Below, in pieces: positions 54,335 to 64,000 of a DNA stretch of 64,000 nt (within the stretch, counting starts at the first letter, position 1; the number at the start of each line of letters is the position of its first letter). Below the pieces are notes generated by a model. That model did not search any database, was not told where the DNA came from, and saw only the letters and a list, made by a program, of their open reading frames with translations. Where the stretch lies: positions 600,295-664,294 of the forward strand of contig JAUJOT010000001.1 in assembly GCA_030447505.1 (NCBI GenBank), written 5' to 3'. Position numbers and translations under genes: made by a program. The DNA comes from Solirubrobacteraceae bacterium (GTDB taxonomy: Bacteria; Actinomycetota; Thermoleophilia; Solirubrobacterales; Solirubrobacteraceae).

Positions 54335-55012
54335 GTGGCGCACGAACGCTCGTCTGGGACGATCGACCGCCTGCGCGCGGAGGTGGCGCGCGCGGGCCGC
54401 GAGCTCGCGGCGTGCGGCCTCGTCACCGGGCTCGCGGGGAACGTCAGCGCCCGCGCGGACGAGCTCGTCGCGGTGACGCCGACGGGCGGACGACTGGCGG
54501 CGCTGCGGGCCGACGAGATCGCGATCGTCGACCTCGAGGGCGCGCTCGTCGACGCGCCGCTGGCGCCGACCTCGGAGCTGCCCTTCCACCTCGCCATCTA
54601 CCGTCACTACGACGCGGCGGCGGTCGTCCACACGCATCCTCCGATGGCGACGGCGGTCGCCTGTGTCGCCGACGAGCTGCCGTGCATCCACTACTCGCTG
54701 CTCGGGCTCGGCGGCAACGTGCGCGTCGCACGGTACGCGACGTTCGGCAGCTCGGGCCTCGCGGCGAGCGTGATCGAGGCCCTCGAAGGGCGAACCGCGG
54801 CGCTGATGGGAAGCCACGGCGCCGTCACGTACGGCACGGACCTGCAAGCCGCAGTCGATGCGACCGAGCTGCTCGAGTGGGCCTGCTCGGTCTACCTGCA
54901 CGCGTGCGCATGCGGCACTCCCCGGGTCCTGGCGCAGGACGAGCGGCGAGCGGTGGTCGAGGCGCTGGAGGCCTACGACCACGCGCGCAGGCGTCCTCCT
55001 GCGGCCGGCTGA
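54335..55012 (+). CDS. Class II aldolase/adducin-family protein
   Basis: 225 residues from GTG. The zinc-binding HTHPPMATAVA, the earlier LVTGLAGNVSAR phosphate-loop region and the later GSHGAVTYG segment match L-fuculose-1-phosphate aldolase-like proteins. The catalytic Glu is likely in SELPFHLAIY. It may cleave or condense a phosphorylated sugar. The substrate is not clear because sugar-specific neighbours are missing. No Shine-Dalgarno is seen. Confidence 0.82.
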   Translation: MAHERSSGTIDRLRAEVARAGRELAACGLVTGLAGNVSARADELVAVTPTGGRLAALRADEIAIVDLEGALVDAPLAPTSELPFHLAIYRHYDAAAVVHTHPPMATAVACVADELPCIHYSLLGLGGNVRVARYATFGSSGLAASVIEALEGRTAALMGSHGAVTYGTDLQAAVDATELLEWACSVYLHACACGTPRVLAQDERRAVVEALEAYDHARRRPPAAG

Positions 55013-55025
55013 CCACGGCCTGTCG

Positions 55026-56336
55026 CTACATCAGAAACGGGACGCGGGTGGCGACCAGGTAAAGGGTCAGCAGCACGGTTGCGCCGCGAAGTGCGCCGCT
55101 CATCCCGATCGCGGCCAGTGGCAGCAGTGCGGTGACGTACCACGGCAGCAGCCACGCCGACGTCGCGAGCCCGGCAAGCGATGCCCAGCCCGCGCCCGTC
55201 ACCCAGTCCAGGCGCTGGCGCGCGGTGAGCACGAGGGCGACGCCGACGCCCGCGACCAGCGCAACGAGGCAGGCGAGACGAACCGCGTCGGTGACGCCGT
55301 CGAACCCCAGCAGCCGGCTCACCTGAGACGGGACGCTGAAGTCGGCGACCCTCCGCTGCTGCTCTTCCAGCGTGGCCACGAAGTTCATGGCGTCGGCACC
55401 GAACGCGATCAACGCCACTGCGGCGGACAGCACCGCCGCGAGCGCGGCGCCCGCGAGCGCGGCCCGGCGGCGCTCGGCGGCGAGCAGTACGAACGGCAGC
55501 ATCACGCCGGCCGACGCCTTCGCAGCGGCCGCCGCGGTGACGGCGCCGGCCGCCGTCGCGCTGCGACCGCGCAACGCTGCCGCCACGCCGCCCATCACGA
55601 CGAGCGCGATCAGGGTGTCGTTGTGGGCGCCAGCGACCTCGAAGGCGAGCAGCGCCGGGTTCAGGCCGACGAAGACGGCTGCGGCGACCGGGTCATGTCC
55701 GCGCGCGGCAGCGAGCCGCCACACGATCGCGACCACGCCCAGGCTCGCGGCGGCGCAGAGCAGCTTGAACGCCCAGAAGCCACCGGCGATCCCGAGCGGC
55801 ACGACCGCGTAGCTGAGCAGCGTGAACAGCGGGCCGTAGGGCGAGACGCCCTGATTCCAGCGCACGTAAGGCTCGATCGGATCGCCCTGCACGGCGCCGA
55901 TGCCGTCGACGTACGGACTCAGCCCGGGCGCCATCCCGACGCGTCCGTATCCCAGATAGCCGAAGACGTCGGCCGAGTACAGCGGAGGACCGACCAGGAA
56001 CACGACGTGCAGCGCGACGATCGACGCGATCGCGACCCGCGCCGGCAGCGCCGTCGCACCCCACAGCGCAGCCAGGTAGCCCGCCGCCAGGACGCAGAGC
56101 AGAGCGCCGCTCTGCTCGAAGCTCGCCGGTTCCGCGACGCCCGCCAGCGGCCCCGCCATCCATTGCGGAAACGCCTCCCGGCCTGCCGGCACGATGACGG
56201 AGGGCCCACCGGCCGCCTGCACGACCAACGCGGACGCGGCGCCGAGCATCGCCAGGATGCCGCCACCCGCCACCGCCGCCCGCAGCGACCGCAGCGCCGG
56301 GACGTGCGCCAAGCCGGGCAGCGAAGCCTCGGTCAT
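55026..56336 (-). CDS. GT-C type polyprenyl-phosphomannose mannosyltransferase-like membrane protein
   Basis: 436 residues with about eleven hydrophobic helices. The early extracellular loop YSADVFGYLGYGRVGMAPGL holds the conserved Asp of GT-C enzymes, and SPYVDG fits the N/D-P-Y pattern of MptA/MptB/PimE-like mannosyltransferases. It probably adds mannose to a lipoglycan. The start is set at ATG 56336. Longer readings to 56558 cross the catalase start and look low-complexity. Its stop lies 13 bp from the aldolase stop (convergent). Confidence 0.76.
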   Translation of the reverse strand: MTEASLPGLAHVPALRSLRAAVAGGGILAMLGAASALVVQAAGGPSVIVPAGREAFPQWMAGPLAGVAEPASFEQSGALLCVLAAGYLAALWGATALPARVAIASIVALHVVFLVGPPLYSADVFGYLGYGRVGMAPGLSPYVDGIGAVQGDPIEPYVRWNQGVSPYGPLFTLLSYAVVPLGIAGGFWAFKLLCAAASLGVVAIVWRLAAARGHDPVAAAVFVGLNPALLAFEVAGAHNDTLIALVVMGGVAAALRGRSATAAGAVTAAAAAKASAGVMLPFVLLAAERRRAALAGAALAAVLSAAVALIAFGADAMNFVATLEEQQRRVADFSVPSQVSRLLGFDGVTDAVRLACLVALVAGVGVALVLTARQRLDWVTGAGWASLAGLATSAWLLPWYVTALLPLAAIGMSGALRGATVLLTLYLVATRVPFLM

Positions 56337-56533
56337 CACGTCACAATCCCCACAACAGCCCGGCCTCAGCAGCAGATGCGACGCGTCGGCGCGCTGCCGT
56401 TGCCCGATCCGACGAACGGGCCTGTCGGAGGTCGCGTACGATCGGGACCATCGGCGACAGCCGGCGCCCCGTGCGAGATTGCAGCGACGTCGCTGGGTAA
56501 CCGAGCCCGCAGCAAAGGACGAAAGGACCGACG

Positions 56534-58216
56534 ATGAGCGACTCCGCAAACCGCCCACCCGCCGAGGGCGACGATCGCAAGACCCTGACCAACCGCCAGG
56601 GCCACCCCGTCTCAGACAACCAGAACGAGCGCACGGTCGGCCCCCGCGGACCGGCGACGCTGGAGAACTACCAGTTCCTCGAGAAGCTCAGCCACTTCGA
56701 CCGCGAGCGCATTCCCGAGCGCGTGGTGCACGCCCGCGGCACGACGGCGTTCGGCTACTTCGAGGCCTACGGCGCCTGCGGCGACGAGCCGATCTCGAAG
56801 TACACGCGCGCGAAGCTCCTGCAGGAGAAGGGCAAGCGCACCGAGGTCGCCCTGCGCTTCTCGACGGTGGCCGGCGGCCGCGACTCCTCGGAGGTCGTGC
56901 GCGACCCGCGCGGCTTCGCGGTGAAGTTCTACACCGAGGACGGCAACTGGGATCTCGTCGGCAACAACCTCGGCGTCTTCTTCATTCGCGACGCGATCAA
57001 GTTCCCGGACTTCATCCACTCACAGAAGCCCGACCCGGTGACCTTCGAGCAGTCCGTCGCCAACCGCGCGTTTGACTTCTTCAGCCAGACGCCCGAGTCG
57101 ATGCACATGGTCATGCTCGTCTTCAGCCCGCGCGGCATCCCCGCCAGCTATCGCACGATGCAGGGCTTCGGCGTGAACACCTACAGGTGGGTCAACGCCG
57201 ACGGCGACAGCGTCCTCGTCAAGTACCACTGGCTGCCCAAGCAGGGCGTCAAGTCCTACACGGCGGCCGACGCCGCCAAGGTGCAGTCGGAGACCTACGG
57301 CTCGCACACGAAGGACCTCTACGACGCGATCGCGGCCGGCGACTTCCCCGAGTGGGAGCTCAACGTCCAGATCATGAGCGACGACGAGCACTCCGAGCTC
57401 GACTTCGACCCGCTCGACGACACCAAGGTCTGGCCCGAGGAGGTCTTCCCGCTGCGGCCGGTGGGGCGGATGGTGCTCGACCGCAACGCGCGCAACTTCT
57501 TCGCCGAGAACGAGCAGATCGCCTTCGGCACGGGCGTGCTCGTCGACGGCCTCGACTTCTCCGATGACAAGATGCTCGTCGGCCGGACGTTCTCCTACAG
57601 CGACACGCAGCGCTACCGCGTCGGGCCGAACTACCTTCAGCTGCCCGTCAACCAGGCCAAGAACGCCGAGGTTCGGACGAACCAGCGCGACGGGCAGATG
57701 GCCTACTACGTCGATCAGGCGGGCGACAGCACGCACGTCAACTACGAGCCGTCGATCCTCGGCGGGCTGCGCGAGGCCGAGGCGCCCGGTCACGAAGAGG
57801 TCGGTCCGCTGATCTCCGGCCGGCTCTCGCGCAAGCGGATCCCGCGTACGAACGACTACGCGCAGGCCGGCGAGCGCTACCAGCTCTCGGAGCAGTGGGA
57901 GAAGGACGACCTCGTCCTCAACCTCGTCGACGCGCTGTCGCAGTGCGACCGCCCCGTGCAGGAGCGGATGCTCTGGCACCTCTACATGGTCGAGGACGAG
58001 CTCGGCGCCCGCGTCGGCGAGGGCATCGGCATCTCGCTCGCCGAGGTCAAGGACATGGCGCCGCTTGCGACGCAGACCCTGACCGACGAGGAGGAGCAGC
58101 GCCGCCGCAACCTCGGCGACAACGGCCCGCGCAACGTCGAAGGACACGTGATGACGCACTGCGTGCCCAACGAGCGCGTCGCCGTGGCCGACGAGCCGGA
58201 CTACGCCGGGGTCTAG
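56534..58216 (+). CDS. katA: Catalase (monofunctional haem, clade 3-like)
   Basis: 560 residues. Catalytic H66 in [14 protein letters not shown] and N145 in [15 protein letters not shown], with the haem-ligand tyrosine in [13 protein letters not shown] at about residue 355. The core is intact and longer than small-subunit catalases because of a C-terminal extension. It removes hydrogen peroxide in the cytosol. The ATG has an AAAGGA site. Two small genes follow closely, probably cotranscribed. Confidence 0.94.
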   Translation: MSDSANRPPAEGDDRKTLTNRQGHPVSDNQNERTVGPRGPATLENYQFLEKLSHFDRERIPERVVHARGTTAFGYFEAYGACGDEPISKYTRAKLLQEKGKRTEVALRFSTVAGGRDSSEVVRDPRGFAVKFYTEDGNWDLVGNNLGVFFIRDAIKFPDFIHSQKPDPVTFEQSVANRAFDFFSQTPESMHMVMLVFSPRGIPASYRTMQGFGVNTYRWVNADGDSVLVKYHWLPKQGVKSYTAADAAKVQSETYGSHTKDLYDAIAAGDFPEWELNVQIMSDDEHSELDFDPLDDTKVWPEEVFPLRPVGRMVLDRNARNFFAENEQIAFGTGVLVDGLDFSDDKMLVGRTFSYSDTQRYRVGPNYLQLPVNQAKNAEVRTNQRDGQMAYYVDQAGDSTHVNYEPSILGGLREAEAPGHEEVGPLISGRLSRKRIPRTNDYAQAGERYQLSEQWEKDDLVLNLVDALSQCDRPVQERMLWHLYMVEDELGARVGEGIGISLAEVKDMAPLATQTLTDEEEQRRRNLGDNGPRNVEGHVMTHCVPNERVAVADEPDYAGV

Positions 58217-58218
58217 GC

Positions 58219-58431
58219 ATGGACGAGGAGGCCGACCGTATGCAGGCCCGGCTCGACGAGCTCGACGAACACATCGACGACGCTGCGAAGAAGGCGCAGA
58301 AGACCCGCGAGCAGGCCGATCCGGATGCCGACGAGCCGGTCGGCGAGGTCGTCGGCGACTGGTCGGACATGGCGCGCAGCGACGACGATCCCTCCGGCGC
58401 GTTCGACGACGCGTCGGAGAAGGGCCCGTAG
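58219..58431 (+). CDS. Short acidic helical protein after catalase
   Basis: 70 residues: MDEEADRMQARLDELDEHID, then a charged tail. It starts two bases after the catalase TAG and lacks a clear Shine-Dalgarno of its own, so it may depend on translational coupling. It has a coiled-coil-like N-terminal half and no hydrophobic core. No family is recognised. Genes like this follow katA in several actinobacteria as far as I recall, but I am not certain. Confidence 0.5.
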   Translation: MDEEADRMQARLDELDEHIDDAAKKAQKTREQADPDADEPVGEVVGDWSDMARSDDDPSGAFDDASEKGP

Positions 58432-58470
58432 CCTGGATTGACCGGGCCGCCGGGCGGGAACACGCGCGAG

Positions 58471-58983
58471 ATGCCGTCAACGACCAGACAACTGCCGCGC
58501 TCGCCGTTGGACGGCTACGCGCCGCCCGGCGAGGAGCGCCCGCTCGCCAGCTACTCGCTGCTGACCTCCGTGTTCTCGGCGAGCTTCGTCGGCGCGCTCG
58601 TCGCCGCCCACCGCGCCGGCTACACGCTGCCCCAGGAGCACCGCGTGAAGGACATCGTCCTCACCGGGTTGGCGACGCACAAGCTCAGCCGCCTCGTCGC
58701 GCGCGACAAGGTGACCGCCTTCGCGCGCGCCCCCTTCACCCGCTTTCAGGAGGCGGCCGGGCACGCCGAGGTCGACGAGGAGCCGCGCGGCGGCGGCCTG
58801 CGGCTGGCGGTCGGCGAGCTGCTCGTCTGTCCTTACTGCCTGGCGCAGTGGATCGCCGGCGCGTTCACCGTCGGCCATGTCGTCGCGCCGCGCGTGACGC
58901 GGCTGCTGACGGCGATGTGGAGCGCGCATGCGATCGCCGACGCCGCGCAACTCGCATACAGCGCGGCCGAAAAGCGTTCCTGA
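58471..58983 (+). CDS. DUF1360-family membrane protein
   Basis: 170 residues. The sequence DIVLTGLATHKLSRLVARDK, then APFTRFQEAAGH and VGELLVCPYCLAQWIAGAFT (with CPYC), is the DUF1360 hallmark. A hydrophobic helix (SLLTSVFSASFVGALVAA) lies at the N-terminus and another near the end. The CPYC pair may bind metal. The ATG at 58471 is chosen over a TTG at 58438. Confidence 0.78.
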   Translation: MPSTTRQLPRSPLDGYAPPGEERPLASYSLLTSVFSASFVGALVAAHRAGYTLPQEHRVKDIVLTGLATHKLSRLVARDKVTAFARAPFTRFQEAAGHAEVDEEPRGGGLRLAVGELLVCPYCLAQWIAGAFTVGHVVAPRVTRLLTAMWSAHAIADAAQLAYSAAEKRS

Positions 58984-59119
58984 GGCGAGCGGCTCGGGTA
59001 CGCTGTAGCGAGTGCGCCTGCTCTGAAGGCGGGGGCTCATTACACCGCTTCGAAGACGTTCGGCATCAACCGTTGGTGCATGTACCGGCTTCGTGTCAAT
59101 TCAATGACCGGAGTATCGC

Positions 59120-59902
59120 GTGCCCAACACGTATCACTCGTCGGATCTCGCCAGAACACGTCATGACCGCCTGCTCCTGGGCCGGATGGCCGGCGGCGAT
59201 CCGCATGCGCGCGAAGCGCTTGTCGAGCGCTTTCTGCCGCTCGCCCACAAGCTCGCCCGGCGCTACTCCAGCGGCCATGACACGTACGACGACGTCTTCC
59301 AGGTCGCCTGCCTCGGCCTGCTGAAGGCGATCGACGGCTTCGACGTGCAGCGCGAGGTCGCGTTCTCCTCGTACGCGGTGCCGACGATCGTCGGCGAGCT
59401 CAAGCGCTACTTCCGCGACCGCACCTGGAGCGTGCGCCCCCCGCGTGACCTGCTCGAGCGCGCGCTGCGGATCGAGCGTACGAGGGAGCGCCTGAGCGAG
59501 CAGCTGCATCACGCGCCGACGATCAGCCAGCTCGCCGAGCAGCTCGACCTGACGTGCGAGCAGGTGCTCGAGGGACTCGAGGCCGGCCGCGCACAGCATG
59601 GCGCGTCGCTCGACGCGCCGCTGGACCACACCGAGGAGGCTCGCTCGCTGGCGGATCTCTTCGGCGACGTCGACGATGGCTTTGCGCGCGCCGAGCAGCG
59701 CGTGCTCGCCGAGCAGCTCGGACGCGGGCTCTGTGAGCGCGACCGCGAGATCCTGCGGCTGCGCTTCGAGGAGGACATGACGCAGAGCGAGATCGGCGCG
59801 ATGCTCGGCGTCAGCCAGATGCAGGTCTCGCGACTGATCCGCAGCGCGCTCGAGCGACTGCGTGCGGTTGCGGCCCACGATGAGCAGATGGCGCTCGTGT
59901 GA
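59120..59902 (+). CDS. sigF: SigB/SigF-type stress sigma factor
   Basis: 260 residues. Region 2 ERFLPLAHKLARRYSSGHDT through EVAFSSYAVPTIVGELKRYF, region 3 (TISQLAEQLDLTCEQVLEGL) and region 4 (LRLRFEEDMTQSEIGAMLGV) are complete, as in Bacillus SigB/SigF and actinobacterial SigF. Such factors are usually held by anti-sigma kinases and freed through STAS partners. A candidate STAS protein lies at 48581, but no anti-sigma kinase is in the window. The GTG has GGAG seven bases upstream. Confidence 0.85.
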   Translation: MPNTYHSSDLARTRHDRLLLGRMAGGDPHAREALVERFLPLAHKLARRYSSGHDTYDDVFQVACLGLLKAIDGFDVQREVAFSSYAVPTIVGELKRYFRDRTWSVRPPRDLLERALRIERTRERLSEQLHHAPTISQLAEQLDLTCEQVLEGLEAGRAQHGASLDAPLDHTEEARSLADLFGDVDDGFARAEQRVLAEQLGRGLCERDREILRLRFEEDMTQSEIGAMLGVSQMQVSRLIRSALERLRAVAAHDEQMALV

Positions 59903-59920
59903 CGTTTGCCCCTGCGCCAG

Positions 59921-60346
59921 GTGCGGTACTCCGATCTGATCGAGAGCTCGAGAACACCGCCGCGCGAAGCTTCTGCCGCTGACCTCGTCAAGCAGGTCTC
60001 CGAGCAGACCCAGCGCCTGATCCGCCAGGAGCTCGCGCTCGCGCGCCTGGAGATCACCGACAAGGCAAAGCACGCCGGCATCGGCGCCGGCATGCTCGCC
60101 GGCGCCGGCTTCGTCGCGTTCCTCGGGGTCGGCACGCTCGTCGCGATGCTGGTGCTGCTCCTCGCGCAGGCCCTCGACGCCTGGCTCGCCGCGCTGATCG
60201 TCGCGGTCCTGCTGCTCGCCGTGGCGGGGCTGATGGCCGTGATGGGCAAGGGTCAGCTCCAGCGCGCTGCACCGGCCGCGCCCGAGCAGACGATCGAGAG
60301 CCTCAAGGCCGACGTCGAAGAGGTCCGCGCGCACGCGCAGACGTAA
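59921..60346 (+). CDS. Holin-X/phage-holin-3-like membrane protein
   Basis: 141 residues. The N-terminal helix ADLVKQVSEQTQRLIRQELA and two hydrophobic helices (GMLAGAGFVAFLGVGTLVAM, AALIVAVLLLAVAGLMAVMG) fit the actinobacterial holin-X (phage holin superfamily III) family, which probably acts in membranes rather than lysis. It lies 18 bp after the SigF-type gene. GTG 59921 is chosen; a TTG at 59906 is also possible. The last 15 residues form an acidic helix. Confidence 0.7.
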   Translation: MRYSDLIESSRTPPREASAADLVKQVSEQTQRLIRQELALARLEITDKAKHAGIGAGMLAGAGFVAFLGVGTLVAMLVLLLAQALDAWLAALIVAVLLLAVAGLMAVMGKGQLQRAAPAAPEQTIESLKADVEEVRAHAQT

Positions 60347-60507
60347 GGCCGTAGGCCGCCCGCACCACTCCAGCCCCTTCGCGCGACGAAGGCGGGGCGC
60401 GCACGAGCAACGATCGGCTCGCCCCCTTGCCGCAGCACGTTTGAATCCAGGCGGATTGGGTAACGCCGGGCGGTTGGGACGAGCGACGAGTTGGGGGGAC
60501 GGGTCGT

Positions 60508-64000
<3,493 letters not shown>

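Overview
The window is about 64 kb of very GC-rich, densely packed bacterial chromosome. Codons favour G/C at position three, genes often overlap by 1-14 bp, and GTG starts are common. Many genes seem to lack a leader: a TAnnnT box sits 6-10 bp before the start codon. The gene set includes a fused E2-E1 2-oxoglutarate dehydrogenase, a mycobacterial-type Dcd, DUF427, YciF-like, holin-X and DUF559 proteins, and a poly-HAMP kinase. This points to Actinomycetota, most likely the deep-branching Thermoleophilia/Solirubrobacterales (Conexibacter-like). That assignment is inference. I recognise no rRNA, tRNA, CRISPR array, insertion sequence or prophage.

Layout. 0-7 kb: the end of a YceI-like gene, acetoacetyl-CoA synthetase, and a giant E2-E1 2-oxoglutarate dehydrogenase carrying two lipoyl domains. 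7-15 kb: a small membrane protein, a Nudix protein, a frameshifted MGDG-synthase-type glycosyltransferase, an AGPS-like flavoenzyme, a Ppx/GppA phosphatase coupled to a DUF427 protein, a small inverted-repeat cluster, a DUF559 nuclease-like gene and a glyoxalase. 15-29 kb: an MBL hydrolase/ABC1 kinase/VTT membrane protein operon, pyruvate kinase, a subtilase, an M29 aminopeptidase/class V aminotransferase pair, a second MBL hydrolase, an MFS exporter, a YgjP-like metallopeptidase, a PfkB kinase and a trypsin-like protease. 30-43 kb: citrate synthase, a PRC-barrel/small membrane protein/dcd group, a second PfkB kinase, a quinone oxidoreductase, an enolase-superfamily protein, an L,D-transpeptidase, HrpA and Hsp15.

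43-64 kb looks like stress and envelope physiology. It holds an FNT-family transporter, a duplicated YciF-like ferritin-fold protein, a second DUF427 protein and a multiubiquitin-like beta-grasp protein. Next come a sigma factor fused to a membrane segment and thrombospondin-type-3 repeats (read through two frameshifts), a STAS protein without the usual phospho-serine, and an SCP2 protein. A four-gene metal P-type ATPase operon, a universal stress protein, an aldolase, a GT-C mannosyltransferase, a catalase, a SigB/SigF-type sigma factor, a holin-X protein and the start of a poly-HAMP/GAF signalling protein complete the window.

The most interesting items are the sigma-membrane-TSP3 fusion, the complete E2-E1 fusion, the standalone ubiquitin-like protein, the nine-unit 276-bp HAMP array with a perfectly identical 164-bp segment, the recurrent leaderless promoter box, and the metal ATPase without a Cys-Pro-Cys motif. 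Four single-base frameshifts lie in or beside short G/C runs. They could be sequencing errors or real lesions.
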